From: Streptococcus ictaluri 707-05
GTDB taxonomy: Bacteria; Bacillota; Bacilli; Lactobacillales; Streptococcaceae
NCBI RefSeq assembly: GCF_000188015.2
Contig: NZ_AEUX02000004.1
Span: 49,373 to 113,372, forward strand
Direction of reading: 5' to 3'
DNA length: 64,000 nucleotides
Made by a program: the position numbers and the translations under genes. The notes under the pieces are model-generated. The model did not search any database and was not told the origin of the DNA. It worked only from the letters and a program-made list of their open reading frames with translations. Of the stretch, positions 21,317-30,892 are shown piece by piece; position 1 is the first letter of the stretch, and every line of letters starts with the position of its first letter.

Positions 21317-21318
21317 CC

Positions 21319-22689
21319 ATGCAAGCCAATAAATTTCAAACACAACCCATTTCATCCCTACTTTTTGCAATGGCAATGCCAGCCATCATTGCTAATTTAG
21401 TCAACTCCCTATATAACATTGTGGACCAAATTTTCATCGGTCACAGTGTAGGCTATTTGGGGAATGCCGCAACTAGTGTTGCTTTTCCACTGACCATTAT
21501 TTGTTTAGCCTTTGGCTTAACCTTTGGACTTGGTGGTGCCTCTAACTTCAACCTTTCCTTAGGTCGTGGGCAAATTGATCGTGCTAGTAAAGTTGTTGGA
21601 AATGCAATTACTTTATCCCTATCTGTTGGATTTTTAATCGGACTTCTCATTATTATTTTTATCAAACCTCTTTTACTCTTATTTGGGGCCACAGATGCCA
21701 CTATGGCCTATGCTTTTGACTACACGTCTATTACGGCCTTTGGGATTCCCTTTCTTTTATTTACCATGAGTGTCAATCCACTAGTCCGAGCTGACGGTAG
21801 CCCAACTTATTCTATGATGGCCATTGTTTTTGGAGCTGTCTTAAATACTATTTTGGTTCCTATCTTTATCTTCCAATTTGGCTGGGGAATCAAAGGTGCT
21901 GCTCTAGCAACTTTAATTAGTCAGATTTTATCTGCTATTTATATGGGGCTCTACTTTAGACGGTTCAAATCGGTGTCACTATGCCCTAATGATTTTAAAT
22001 TAAAAACAGATATCGTGAAATCCATTTTGTCTGTTGGGTCATCTTCTTTTATCTTTCAATTTTCAACCATGATTATCCAAATTGTCACTAACAACATGTT
22101 ACGCAAATATGGAGCTGAATCCATTTATGCCAGTGACATTGCCATTGCAGTGGCTGGTATTGTCATGAAGATTAATTCTCTTTTTATTGCCATTATTATC
22201 GGACTAGTTCAAGGGGCACAGCCCATTTTAGGTTATAATTATGGTGCCAAAGATTTAGAGCGAGTGCGTGCTACCACAGGTCTCTTGCTAAAATCAGCCA
22301 TTGTCATTTCTATCATTGCCTTCTTTAGCTTTGAGGTCTTTGCCCGTTCTTTTCTTAATCTTTTTGGAACAGGATCAGATCTTTACTTCCAATTTGGCAT
22401 GAAATATGTCCGTGTCTTTCTCTTCTTTGTCATCTTAAATGGTGTTCAGATTGCAGCCACTACTTTTTTCCAAGCCATTGGAAAAGCTAGTATCGGAGCC
22501 TTTTTATCTCTAACCAAACAGGTTATCTTTCTCTTACCACTATTGCTGTTACTCCCTTATTTCTTTGGTGTAGAAGGTGTGATGTATGCTGGTCCTATTT
22601 CAGATTTAATTGCTTTTATTGCAGCACTAACCCTTTTAAAACGCGAATTTCAGCGTATGCCACATGATTTGCGTGCCGATGGTTTATAA
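21319..22689 (+). CDS. MATE-family multidrug efflux transporter (MepA-like)
   Basis: The 456-residue protein has 12 hydrophobic segments arranged in two six-helix halves, as in the MATE family: for example MPAIIANLVNSLYNIVDQIF in helix 1 and GAQPILGYNYGAKDLERV, the hallmark loop of the second half. It exports cationic drugs or dyes using a Na+ or H+ gradient. It follows the marR gene by 2 bp and is followed by a strong terminator. The frame is intact. Confidence 0.93.
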   Translation: MQANKFQTQPISSLLFAMAMPAIIANLVNSLYNIVDQIFIGHSVGYLGNAATSVAFPLTIICLAFGLTFGLGGASNFNLSLGRGQIDRASKVVGNAITLSLSVGFLIGLLIIIFIKPLLLLFGATDATMAYAFDYTSITAFGIPFLLFTMSVNPLVRADGSPTYSMMAIVFGAVLNTILVPIFIFQFGWGIKGAALATLISQILSAIYMGLYFRRFKSVSLCPNDFKLKTDIVKSILSVGSSSFIFQFSTMIIQIVTNNMLRKYGAESIYASDIAIAVAGIVMKINSLFIAIIIGLVQGAQPILGYNYGAKDLERVRATTGLLLKSAIVISIIAFFSFEVFARSFLNLFGTGSDLYFQFGMKYVRVFLFFVILNGVQIAATTFFQAIGKASIGAFLSLTKQVIFLLPLLLLLPYFFGVEGVMYAGPISDLIAFIAALTLLKREFQRMPHDLRADGL

Positions 22690-22696
22690 TGAACTA

Positions 22697-22719
22697 AGCT
22701 ACCCAAAGGTAGCTTTTTT
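22697..22719 (+). terminator. Rho-independent terminator of the marR-MATE operon
   Basis: AGCTACC, a CAAA loop and GGTAGCT form a perfect 7-bp stem followed by TTTTTT, starting 7 bp after the MATE stop. Confidence 0.9.
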
Positions 22720-22768
22720 AAATTAGGGGCTTGCGTCCCAAAGCAAGTTATAGTATTATAGAAAGGTA

Positions 22769-22839
22769 GCCGCTATAGTTAAATGGTATAATAAAGCAAT
22801 GGTAATGCTTCGTTCCGAGTTCGATTCTCGGTGGTGGCA
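22769..22839 (+). tRNA. tRNA-Thr (anticodon GGU)
   Basis: The 71-nt sequence folds as a cloverleaf. The acceptor stem is GCCGCTA with TGGTGGC, and the D stem is GTTA with TAAT. The anticodon stem is AAGCA with TGCTT around loop ATGGTAA, which contains the anticodon GGT. The T stem is CCGAG with CTCGG around TTCGATT, and the discriminator is A. The CCA end is not encoded. The D stem is AU-rich and the acceptor has three G-U pairs, but the fold is complete. A terminator follows. Confidence 0.9.
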
Positions 22840-22846
22840 AAGTAAG

Positions 22847-22873
22847 ACTGTCCTATTTTAGGGCAGTTTTTTT
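22847..22873 (+). terminator. Terminator after tRNA-Thr
   Basis: ACTGTCC and GGGCAGT pair around TATTTTA and are followed by a run of seven T, 8 bp after the tRNA end. Confidence 0.88.
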
Positions 22874-22917
22874 ATTGGCACTCTAATGCTTAATGAGGCC
22901 TCAAAACCTCTATAAAC

Positions 22918-22946
22918 TTGATATTTCAGCCTCTTTATGATATGAT
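22918..22946 (+). promoter_or_regulatory. Promoter of the aroG-aroB operon
   Basis: TTGATA (22918-22923) and TATGAT (22941-22946) are spaced by 17 bp. Transcription would start near 22953, about 140 nt before aroG, leaving a structured leader. Confidence 0.65.
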
Positions 22947-22954
22947 TTCACAGG

Positions 22955-23012
22955 ATGAAGAAAGTCGTGTTTTTTTCAATAATCAAAAAGCTAACCTTTT
23001 AGGCTTTTGATT
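22955..23012 (+). promoter_or_regulatory. aroG leader: possible 15-residue leader peptide and hairpin
   Basis: Just after the predicted start point a 15-codon ORF (22955-23002) encodes MKKVVFFSIIKKLTF. It has three Phe codons, two of them adjacent. Its stop codon falls in the 3' arm of a long hairpin: AATCAAAAAGCTAA (22981-22994) pairs with TTAGGCTTTTGATT (22999-23012) with one mismatch. Because aroG makes the first committed aromatic precursor, translation of the Phe codons could sense phenylalanine. There is no T-run after the hairpin, so a classical transcription attenuator is not shown. This is inference. Confidence 0.3.
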
Positions 23013-23090
23013 ACTAACAAAATCATAAACAGTCTTCTCACACATTTTTAAAACAAATCAATTCTAAATAAGATAAAAGGAAATGACGAA

Positions 23091-23843
23091 ATGAATGACA
23101 TTATGTCTGATTTTTTGAAACAGGGTTGTCAGAAAAACAATTTTATTGTTGGCCCTTGTTCCATTGAATCTTACGACCAAATTAGACAAGCTGCAGCTAG
23201 TGCTAAAGAGCTGGGCTATAAATACTTCAGAGGAGGAGCTTACAAGCCTCGTACAAACTCTGCTTCTTTTCAGGGCTTAGGCCTTAAAGGCATGCAATAC
23301 CTAAACGAGGTCTGTCAAGAATTTTCGCTAAAAGCAGTTAGTGAAATCATGTCTGAAAAACAACTCGAGGAAGCCTATGACTACCTTGATGTGATTCAAG
23401 TTGGGGCTCGTAACATGCAAAACTTTGAGCTTTTAAAGACCTTAGCCAAAGTGGACAAGCCTATTTTGTTCAAACGTGGGCTGATGGCAACTATTGACGA
23501 ATACTTGGGAGCACTGTCTTACTTGCAAGAGGACGGCAAAACCAACATTATTTTATGTGAAAGAGGTATCCGTGGTTACGATACCCATACACGAAATATG
23601 TTAGACATCATGGCCATTTCCATTATCCAAGAAAAAGTGAACCTGCCTATCATTGTTGATGTCTCTCATTCTACAGGAAGGCGTGACCTCCTTCTTCCCG
23701 CTGCAAAAGTTGCTAAAGCCGTTGGTGCTAATGGCATTATGATGGAAGTTCATCCCAATCCAGAACTTGCTTTATCCGATGCTGACCAACAAATTGATTA
23801 CCAAACCTTAGCCAAACTTGGCCAAGAGCTTTGGACAGACTAG
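23091..23843 (+). CDS. aroG: 3-deoxy-7-phosphoheptulonate (DAHP) synthase
   Basis: The enzyme condenses phosphoenolpyruvate and erythrose 4-phosphate in the first shikimate-pathway step. The 250-residue protein is the short type I-beta form: [18 protein letters not shown] holds the metal-binding Cys, [18 protein letters not shown] binds substrate, and [16 protein letters not shown] and [18 protein letters not shown] carry further active-site residues. [13 protein letters not shown] and MMEVHPNPE complete the metal site. No chorismate-mutase domain is attached. The start follows AAAGGAAAT. aroB follows 26 bp downstream. Confidence 0.93.
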   Translation: MNDIMSDFLKQGCQKNNFIVGPCSIESYDQIRQAAASAKELGYKYFRGGAYKPRTNSASFQGLGLKGMQYLNEVCQEFSLKAVSEIMSEKQLEEAYDYLDVIQVGARNMQNFELLKTLAKVDKPILFKRGLMATIDEYLGALSYLQEDGKTNIILCERGIRGYDTHTRNMLDIMAISIIQEKVNLPIIVDVSHSTGRRDLLLPAAKVAKAVGANGIMMEVHPNPELALSDADQQIDYQTLAKLGQELWTD

Positions 23844-23869
23844 TTTTTCCTATTTTAAGAGGTAACCTT

Positions 23870-24952
23870 ATGACAGATCAACTAACCATTCATTCTAAAT
23901 TAAGAGACTATCCTATTCTCTTTACAGAAGACATTTTTCAACCCTTACAAGAGCTCGTTGCCACAAAAAAAGAGCCAAAGATCCTCTTTTTAACCGATCA
24001 AAATGTTTATGATCTATACCAACCCTTATTTGAGAAACTTCAAGAAAGCTTTAAGGCTTGTCTTCATATCAGTCCTGCCGGAGGTCAATCGAAATCTTTA
24101 GAAGAGACGAGTCGTATCTATAATAAGCTTTTAGATGAAAACTTTACTCGTAAAGACATGATTGTTACCATTGGTGGTGGCGTTATCGGAGACTTGGGGG
24201 GCTTTGTGGCAGCTACTTTTTATCGTGGCATTAGTTATGTGCAAATTCCGACGACTCTCTTAAGTCAAGTGGATAGTAGTATTGGTGGAAAAGTAGGTAT
24301 TCACTTTAATGACTTTACAAATATGATTGGGAGCATCTACCCACCAGAATTAATTATTGTCTCCACCAACTTTTTGTTAACCTTGCCTGAGCGGGAATTT
24401 TCGTGCGGGATCAGTGAGATGTTGAAAATAGCATTTATTCATGACAAGCCCTATTTCAAAGAGATAGTAGCTTATCAAAAAAATCCTGACCAATCCCTTC
24501 TTAAACCTTTGATATATCAAGCTATTAATCATAAGAAAAAGATTGTCGAAGAAGATGAATTTGAAAATGGTAAACGCCTTTCCTTAAACTTCGGCCATAC
24601 CATTGGTCACGCTATTGAAGCGCTCTGTCATCACGATGCCTATCATCACGGTGAAGCTATTGCTGTTGGCATGATTTTTGAAGCTAAGCTAGCTCTGGCG
24701 CATGGAGAAATTAAGCAGGAAGATTTGGATCAATTGACTCAAGCCTTCCAAGCCTTTCAATTACCAACTGCTCTAAACAAGTTTCAGCCTAAAGCTGAAG
24801 AACTCTTTGACGTCTTAAAAACAGATAAAAAAAATAGCAAGGATACAATCGTTTTTATCCTACCTAATCAGAATGGCTTTTTACCACTTGCTATTTCAAA
24901 AGAAAATCAAGCATTTGTGGAGACCATTCGCCAACTCCTTCAACTTCACTAA
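23870..24952 (+). CDS. aroB: 3-dehydroquinate synthase
   Basis: This NAD+- and metal-dependent enzyme converts DAHP to 3-dehydroquinate, the second shikimate step. The 360-residue protein has the NAD-binding [38 protein letters not shown], the metal ligands in [20 protein letters not shown] (Glu, His) and HGEAIAVGM (His). I use the ATG at 23870 with its AAGAGG site, not the track start inside aroG. The frame is intact and ends in a bidirectional terminator shared with the opposing sag operon. Confidence 0.95.
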   Translation: MTDQLTIHSKLRDYPILFTEDIFQPLQELVATKKEPKILFLTDQNVYDLYQPLFEKLQESFKACLHISPAGGQSKSLEETSRIYNKLLDENFTRKDMIVTIGGGVIGDLGGFVAATFYRGISYVQIPTTLLSQVDSSIGGKVGIHFNDFTNMIGSIYPPELIIVSTNFLLTLPEREFSCGISEMLKIAFIHDKPYFKEIVAYQKNPDQSLLKPLIYQAINHKKKIVEEDEFENGKRLSLNFGHTIGHAIEALCHHDAYHHGEAIAVGMIFEAKLALAHGEIKQEDLDQLTQAFQAFQLPTALNKFQPKAEELFDVLKTDKKNSKDTIVFILPNQNGFLPLAISKENQAFVETIRQLLQLH

Positions 24953-24992
24953 AAAACCTAAGTTTGGTTCACAGACCAAACCTAGGTTTTTT
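24952..24992. terminator. Bidirectional terminator between aroB and sagI
   Basis: AAAACCTAAGTTTGG and CCAAACCTAGGTTTT form a long stem with T-runs on both strands, between the convergent aroB and sagI genes. Confidence 0.9.
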
Positions 24993-25010
24993 TGCAAGTA
25001 AATTAGAGAC

Positions 25011-26129
25011 TTATGCCCTTAAGGGTTTTAGTAAAAAACGAGCAACCATCATAAGAAGCAAGGAAAGCATTAAGAGTCCTAAAAGATAAGGTATAGCACT
25101 TGTCAAACTACCACCATTTTGAAAAATGGTAATGATGCTTAGTACCCAGTTTTGTGGAAATAGTTTTCCGATAGCTTGCATATAGCTAGGTGTAATGCTC
25201 AATGGCCACAAGCAGCCTGCCAACATTGAACTTGGCATGACCAAGATATTAGCTAATTGACTACTTTGTTGACTATTTTGAGCAATTGCTCCGATGACCA
25301 AGCCAAAAGCAATCGCAAACAGGCTATACAAAAAGAAAGTCAGGATAAAAATAGCTGCTGGAATGTAAAAGCTCACATTGGCTATCTTTAACAAGCCCAT
25401 CATGATGGCGATTTGAATAGCAAAGGCTACAATACCAACACAAACATAACTTAAGAGATACTTCAACCGTGATAATTTCGTCAAAACCAATCGATTATAA
25501 ACCCGACTAGTCTTATCCGTCAAAATACCTCCATAAAGGACACTGCTGCTTCCCAACATAAGAATCAACAAGAAGCCAGTAGTAGTTGATGAAACAGATT
25601 TGCTCTGAGAACGGTCAGCCAAAGTAATGGTCTTGACACGGTATTTTTGTTTTTGATTTTCTTTCAAAATCTTATCAAAACTTTTCTGATCTCCAGCGGC
25701 TACATCACCAATGGTATTATAATTATCTAATAACTGATTAGCCTGAGCCTTAAACCATTCTGTCACTTGACTATTAGCAATGGAACGAAGAGCTAGCGTC
25801 TGCTTCTCTCCTTTTAAAACCTTTTGACCAAATCCAGGTTGGATAGTCAAAACCACCTCTAAACTTTTATCTTTTAAATAGTTATCAATATAGGCTTCAT
25901 CAAGTTTTGTAAATACCTGATACTTCTTATTCTCTTTGATTTTAGCAATAAAAGACTGGGAAATAGCACTTTGATCTTTATCCAAAATTCCCACTTTAGC
26001 TTGATTGCCACCTGCAAAACTTAAGGATAGAGCTAAGAGAGTGGTTAAAATTGGTAATAAGAAAAAAGTCACATAGCTGGTTTTCCGACGTCTGATTTTA
26101 ACAAAAAGGGTTTTTATAAAAGCTATCAT
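25011..26129 (-). CDS. sagI: SagI, ABC transporter permease of the streptolysin S operon
   Basis: The 372-residue protein belongs to the ABC-2 type permeases. It has one N-terminal membrane helix (SYVTFFLLPILTTLLALSL), an extracellular domain of about 140 residues, and five C-terminal helices. With SagH and the ATPase SagG it should export mature streptolysin S. The ATG at 26129 overlaps the sagH stop (ATGA), which decides the start. Last gene of the operon, intact, and followed by the terminator shared with aroB. Confidence 0.88.
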   Translation of the reverse strand: MIAFIKTLFVKIRRRKTSYVTFFLLPILTTLLALSLSFAGGNQAKVGILDKDQSAISQSFIAKIKENKKYQVFTKLDEAYIDNYLKDKSLEVVLTIQPGFGQKVLKGEKQTLALRSIANSQVTEWFKAQANQLLDNYNTIGDVAAGDQKSFDKILKENQKQKYRVKTITLADRSQSKSVSSTTTGFLLILMLGSSSVLYGGILTDKTSRVYNRLVLTKLSRLKYLLSYVCVGIVAFAIQIAIMMGLLKIANVSFYIPAAIFILTFFLYSLFAIAFGLVIGAIAQNSQQSSQLANILVMPSSMLAGCLWPLSITPSYMQAIGKLFPQNWVLSIITIFQNGGSLTSAIPYLLGLLMLSLLLMMVARFLLKPLRA

Positions 26130-27253
26130 GCGACCACCTGCCTTCTTGTTCCTAGCCAAGCTAAAAGCATAAATAGACTTCCCAAGCCAATATTAACCAT
26201 TAGGGCTGTCGGAATTGGATTGTTTTGCCCTCCGAAAATCAAATAGAATAAACTATCATTTACCCACTTAATAGGTGATAAGTTAGAAAGTTGGTTGATA
26301 AAAGCACTATTTAAAACAGATAATGGGATATAACTGCCACCTAAAAAGGCAAAAATAGGAATAATGGCATTGGAGGCAACCATCAAGAAAGCTTCGTTAT
26401 GAATAAAGCTAGCTAAGCCAATTCCTATGGCAACGGATAAGTAGACTAAGGATGCTGTAACACCTATGATTTGCCAATCATTGGTGCCCCAATTCACAAG
26501 CATAACAAAACGAGTAAATAGATAAAGGATCCCTAACTGCACTCCTGTCGCAATCATTTCACCTATTAATTTTCCAAGCAAGAGATTACTATTTGAAACA
26601 CCAGTCAAGCGAATTCGACTCATGGTTCGATGCTGATAATCACTTAATACGAGATTCATTGCTGATAAAATACTATAAAAAGTAATCATGGTAAACATTG
26701 AAATAGCATAGTAATCGGCAGATGTCATCCCTTTACTGGTCTGAACACTACTTGTTTTGATATAATCTGCCTGACGTTTTTTAATCTGAGCAAGTGACTG
26801 AGGGTAAAGCGTTGCAATGGAGTCATAGGTTTTGGCATTATCCACAAAATTTGTCACTAACATGTTGATTAAATCAGCATTTTCTTGATTAATTTTGTTA
26901 GTGGTCACTTTAATAGACTGGTTACTTTCAACCTCAAGCAGAGCACTGATTTTACCTTCGCTAACATCCTTTTTAGCACGCCCAATAGCTTGCGTTTCTT
27001 TTGCTTCTAACTGCAATTCTTTCTTAAGAACCTTCAAGAAATCAACAAAATTTTGTTGATAAGGAGTTTTCTTACCTTCTAGGTGATAACGAATGCTTAG
27101 TTTTGGCACTGCACTAGTTGTATTAAAACTTGATTTAAAGGCAAAGCTTAAAATCATAATCATCAAGATTGGAAAAATAACCATCATCAACAAGGCTGTT
27201 CGATTTCTAAAAATCTGCAGGCTTTCTTTTTTGATTAAATGTAGTAACATCAT
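26126..27253 (-). CDS. sagH: SagH, ABC transporter permease of the streptolysin S operon
   Basis: The 375-residue ABC-2 permease has an N-terminal helix (TALLMMVIFPILMIMILSF), a soluble outer domain and a C-terminal block of helices, the same plan as SagI. The pair forms the membrane part of the SLS exporter. It starts 10 bp after sagG and overlaps sagI. The frame is intact. Confidence 0.88.
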   Translation of the reverse strand: MMLLHLIKKESLQIFRNRTALLMMVIFPILMIMILSFAFKSSFNTTSAVPKLSIRYHLEGKKTPYQQNFVDFLKVLKKELQLEAKETQAIGRAKKDVSEGKISALLEVESNQSIKVTTNKINQENADLINMLVTNFVDNAKTYDSIATLYPQSLAQIKKRQADYIKTSSVQTSKGMTSADYYAISMFTMITFYSILSAMNLVLSDYQHRTMSRIRLTGVSNSNLLLGKLIGEMIATGVQLGILYLFTRFVMLVNWGTNDWQIIGVTASLVYLSVAIGIGLASFIHNEAFLMVASNAIIPIFAFLGGSYIPLSVLNSAFINQLSNLSPIKWVNDSLFYLIFGGQNNPIPTALMVNIGLGSLFMLLAWLGTRRQVVA

Positions 27254-27263
27254 AAGCCAACCT

Positions 27264-28187
27264 CTAATCTCTTAACTTCTTACCAGTTAAATGAAGGAAA
27301 ATTTCTTCAAGATTTAAATGATTATGCTTAATGTCACTAAAACTAATCTTGGCTTCTTTTAACTGTGACACAATCTTTTCAATATCTTGGTTTTCAATAA
27401 CCAATAGTTTTTCATCCTCATGTGTTACCAGCTGCCAGCCAGGTAATTGCGTAAGGTCCGGCTCTTGATCCCCAACTAAGGTAACCATCACTTCTTGTTT
27501 AAATTCACTTTCATAGCGTTTTTCAAGTGAAGACTTACTACCTTGCTCAATGATACTACCATGATCCATGATATAAATGTAATCACAAAGACTTTCAACT
27601 TCTTCCATGTAGTGGCTGATATAGATAATGGTAGCTCCTTCTTGATTCAGCAAACGTATGGATTCTAAAATGTGGTTTCTAGATTGGGGATCGATACCTA
27701 CGGTTGGCTCATCAAAGATAATCAACTTAGGAGAATGAACCAAAGCACAAGCAATGTTTAAGCGACGCTTCATCCCTCCTGAAAATTGACTCGGGAATTG
27801 TTTTGCTTGGGCTGTTAATTCGACAAAATCTAAACTTCTTAGCACTTGTTCTTTTAATTGAGTCCCCTTTAACCCATATAAAGAACCAAAGAGTTCCACA
27901 TTTTCGTATGCTGTTAAATCTGAATATATGACAATATCCTGCGGAACATAGCCAATAGCAGAGCTCACTTTTCGAATGGCTTTATGAGGATGATTAAGGA
28001 GGTGAATTTCTCCAGAAGTCAAGGGAACAAGACCTAAAATAAGATTAATTAAAGTTGATTTTCCAGCACCATTAGGTCCTAATAATCCATAGATTTTTCC
28101 TTCTTCAATGGTCAAGGAAACGTTATCCACAGCCTTCTTCTCACCTGAATAGACTTTTGTAACCTCTTCTAATTGTACAAAACTCAT
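27264..28187 (-). CDS. sagG: SagG, ABC transporter ATPase of the streptolysin S operon
   Basis: This 307-residue ATPase powers the SLS exporter. Walker A is GLLGPNGAGKSTLIN, the signature is QFSGGMKRRLNIACALVHSP, Walker B is LIIFDEPTVGIDP, and the switch His is in IYISHYMEE. A C-terminal domain of about 80 residues follows, as in drug and antibiotic exporters. The start at 28187 (MSFVQLEEVTK) follows AAGGAAC, better than the track's earlier ATG. The frame is intact. Confidence 0.93.
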   Translation of the reverse strand: MSFVQLEEVTKVYSGEKKAVDNVSLTIEEGKIYGLLGPNGAGKSTLINLILGLVPLTSGEIHLLNHPHKAIRKVSSAIGYVPQDIVIYSDLTAYENVELFGSLYGLKGTQLKEQVLRSLDFVELTAQAKQFPSQFSGGMKRRLNIACALVHSPKLIIFDEPTVGIDPQSRNHILESIRLLNQEGATIIYISHYMEEVESLCDYIYIMDHGSIIEQGSKSSLEKRYESEFKQEVMVTLVGDQEPDLTQLPGWQLVTHEDEKLLVIENQDIEKIVSQLKEAKISFSDIKHNHLNLEEIFLHLTGKKLRD

Positions 28188-28207
28188 ATAGTTCCTTCTT
28201 TCTATCA

Positions 28208-28891
28208 TTAATGCTGTTCTTTAAAACTAAGTAGGATGTAGGTTAAGGCTAATAGCAAGGTTCCAACTGGCCACCCGTAAAGGAGGGTAGCCGTCACTGT
28301 CCAGATGCCTACGGTTAAAGCTAAAACCTGAGATAAGCTATCTCGATAACGTAAGGCTTTAATTAGTCCATAAGCCACTATCAAAGCAAAAACAGCATAG
28401 GATGAATCCTCTGTTAAACTAAGTAAAAGCCCTAAATACAAGAAAGCATCCACAACCAAGGTCAGGATAAGAATAAAACTACTTGCCCCAACTTTATCTT
28501 TTTTAAAGGCCAACCAATTCATTTTTTTAAAGTGTAGACGACTGTCTTTTTGACACAAGATATCACAAATCACAAGTAAAACAAGCAAGGGAATTTCCAC
28601 TAAAGTTAAGACATATAAAAGTCCAAAAAAGAGCAAATGCCAATCCCAATTAATAGTTTTAAGCTCAAAGAAAAGGTCATGTTGTGATAAGACAGATCGA
28701 TTGCCTACCACCATCAAGAACGTCATTACCAGCAGCTGTACGATGATTAATAACAAGTCAACGAACTGTTGATAGGTAAAAAATCGTCGATGTTGAAAAT
28801 GCCAACGGTTTAAAGCACGGCGTTTATTCCTAGCCAGAAAATAAGTGAAAAGACCTAGAAGGCTTAGCATTAAGATACTAACAAGTGTCAT
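28208..28891 (-). CDS. sagF: SagF, membrane protein of the streptolysin S operon
   Basis: The 227-residue protein is mostly hydrophobic with about six membrane segments (for example LVSILMLSLLGLFTYFLA at the N-terminus). SagF is required for SLS production but its biochemical role is unknown. The ATG at 28891 overlaps the sagE stop (ATGA) and follows GAAGGTGATG, so it is preferred over the upstream codon. The frame is intact. Confidence 0.85.
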   Translation of the reverse strand: MTLVSILMLSLLGLFTYFLARNKRRALNRWHFQHRRFFTYQQFVDLLLIIVQLLVMTFLMVVGNRSVLSQHDLFFELKTINWDWHLLFFGLLYVLTLVEIPLLVLLVICDILCQKDSRLHFKKMNWLAFKKDKVGASSFILILTLVVDAFLYLGLLLSLTEDSSYAVFALIVAYGLIKALRYRDSLSQVLALTVGIWTVTATLLYGWPVGTLLLALTYILLSFKEQH

Positions 28892-29559
28892 TTCATCACC
28901 TTCTTTTCTTTTAACTGCCACCTGCTTAAGCTTTCAACCAGAAGATTTCCTCCCACATGAATAATGATGACTAACCATATGGATTGGCTCACAATATAAA
29001 GCGTGCCATACATTAATCCTGTTAATAACTTAGCGTAAAAAATAGCTTTTCCCATTAAGAGATGATTCCACGCATAACAAAAACTGCTGATAATCAATAC
29101 TAACAGTGCCGGTAGCTTAAAGCCTTCCATTAAAATGGTAAACCATATCAATCGATAGGTCAACTCTTCAAAAAAAGCAATTGCTAGAGGATAACATAAT
29201 TCTTTCAATCCCTTAGTAGTCCCCACAAAAGTAATCTCTAGTGGTAACCAACTTCCCTTTTGTTGACATCTTAATAGGTGTGAAAAGAGTATCTCTACCC
29301 CCAAGACCAATGGAATCAAAGCCAAGGCTAGTCCAAGATCACTTACTCTAAAAAAACTTAGGCTACTAAATAATTTAGGAGAGATAAGAGCAATACTGAC
29401 TAACATAAGACTGTAATAAGTGCTAACTGCTTTTAAAAAGGTAAGCAACTTAAAACCATGACCATCTTCTTTTTGCCCAAAAATAGCTTGCATGGCAATC
29501 GCTGGATTCAAACTAACCAGCAAAAAGCAAAGGTTAAGGCATTGGGTGTACAAATTCAT
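28888..29559 (-). CDS. sagE: SagE, CAAX-type (ABI) membrane protease
   Basis: The 223-residue polytopic protein carries the ABI/CPBP motifs: EELTYRLIWFTILMEG (paired Glu and Arg), FCYAWNHLL (His) and a third motif near VIIIHVGGN. SagE-type proteases are proposed to cut the leader from modified SagA and to give self-immunity. The ATG at 29559 follows GGAGGTG inside the end of sagD, so the genes overlap by 26 bp. The frame is intact. Confidence 0.88.
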   Translation of the reverse strand: MNLYTQCLNLCFLLVSLNPAIAMQAIFGQKEDGHGFKLLTFLKAVSTYYSLMLVSIALISPKLFSSLSFFRVSDLGLALALIPLVLGVEILFSHLLRCQQKGSWLPLEITFVGTTKGLKELCYPLAIAFFEELTYRLIWFTILMEGFKLPALLVLIISSFCYAWNHLLMGKAIFYAKLLTGLMYGTLYIVSQSIWLVIIIHVGGNLLVESLSRWQLKEKKVMK

Positions 29560-30892
29560 TTTTGACACCTCCAAATTGTTTCATGCGTGGATGATTGGCA
29601 AAAGGAAAAGCTGGAATGCACATTTCAAGTAGTTCTGGTGTCAAAACACGTGTAACATACCATCCTTTTTCTGCTGCTTCTGGAGGTGTTATATCTAGAA
29701 AGACTGCATTAGGACTGACGCGCTTGGTATAGTCTAATAAAATTTTTAAGTCTTCTTTTTTGTTCTTACCAGCGTGATTTGGCAATTGACTCAATGGCAC
29801 ACTTCCAGAAATCAAGGGCTCGAAGGCTTGCCATTTAAGATCTCTATCTTTAGGATGAGCGTAATAAAAGACGTTACTATCCAAGTCTAAAAACTTAGGA
29901 TCTTGACTCTCACTATTGGCAAGACTTTCAGGATTGTAAAGAAGACTGTAATAATAGCTATAACTAATAGCTGAAGCTTCCATTATTCCCCTTAATAGCG
30001 TATGCTTAGGATCCAGTCCTGCCTGCACTCCAAATAGTAAATAAGAACCTTCATCGTATTTATTTTTCAAAATAACCCCAAAGGTATATAGAGGATTGTC
30101 CTCACCCACTGTCATATCAATAGGAATAATCTCATAAAGACTATTTTCTCCCAAATTGGCTTCCTCAAGGATGGCTAAAATATCAGGGTCATCAATAATA
30201 ATTCTTGAACAAGCTTTCTTGGTATGCCAACTTAGCATCATAGAATCAATCTGAAGATACTCAATGATACTATTACACATGGCTGCTTCTAAGCTTTTAT
30301 GAGAGGCGGTTCCTGTTGAGAAACCAGGAATTGCGTGGTGCTCTCCTAGTTCTTCTTTAGGCATGTAGCCAATACACAGCATCTGAACAGGGACATACAT
30401 GTCTTGGTCTTCAAAGAACATAGGACATTTGACCCAACCTAAGATATCATCTGGTTCAACCTGCTTTTCACACATGGACATGTGTAAAGATAGGCTATGA
30501 TCAATTTGTTCTTGAGTAAAGACCTGCAAGTACTCAAGAGGCATCACACGCACTTTTTGACTTAAGTCATTGTAAGAAGCATAGACAATACGCTCAGATA
30601 ACAAATCACCAGCAATAATACTGGCATAGCGCTCAATACTCTCCCCTAAATACTTGATTAAGGCCTCTTCATAATGACTACCATAGCCAATAATGTGATA
30701 GCTAACTTGACTCATCTCGCCAATAAATTGCTTATGATAATCAGGCATTTGCCCCGTGACACTTTTTAGATAAACATCATGGGGGTGATTACAAACTGGA
30801 ACCTGTGATTGATTCAGAATTCCTGTTCGGTTACCACTGAGGGTCTTTAATTCTGAAAAAATACGGTTAAAGGAAGGATAAAAATCTAACAT
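29534..30892 (-). CDS. sagD: SagD, YcaO-type cyclodehydratase component
   Basis: The 452-residue protein is full length for SagD. YcaO proteins use ATP to cyclise Cys, Ser and Thr of SagA to azolines, in a trimeric complex with SagC and SagB. Recognisable features are GESIERYASIIAG (the ATP/Mg Glu region), GFSTGTASHKSLEAAMCNSI and the proline-rich C-terminus PAFPFANHPRMKQFG. It starts just after the sagC stop with a GGAGGGG site. SagD alone is not active without SagC, and sagC is broken here. Confidence 0.93.
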   Translation of the reverse strand: MLDFYPSFNRIFSELKTLSGNRTGILNQSQVPVCNHPHDVYLKSVTGQMPDYHKQFIGEMSQVSYHIIGYGSHYEEALIKYLGESIERYASIIAGDLLSERIVYASYNDLSQKVRVMPLEYLQVFTQEQIDHSLSLHMSMCEKQVEPDDILGWVKCPMFFEDQDMYVPVQMLCIGYMPKEELGEHHAIPGFSTGTASHKSLEAAMCNSIIEYLQIDSMMLSWHTKKACSRIIIDDPDILAILEEANLGENSLYEIIPIDMTVGEDNPLYTFGVILKNKYDEGSYLLFGVQAGLDPKHTLLRGIMEASAISYSYYYSLLYNPESLANSESQDPKFLDLDSNVFYYAHPKDRDLKWQAFEPLISGSVPLSQLPNHAGKNKKEDLKILLDYTKRVSPNAVFLDITPPEAAEKGWYVTRVLTPELLEMCIPAFPFANHPRMKQFGGVKNEFVHPMP

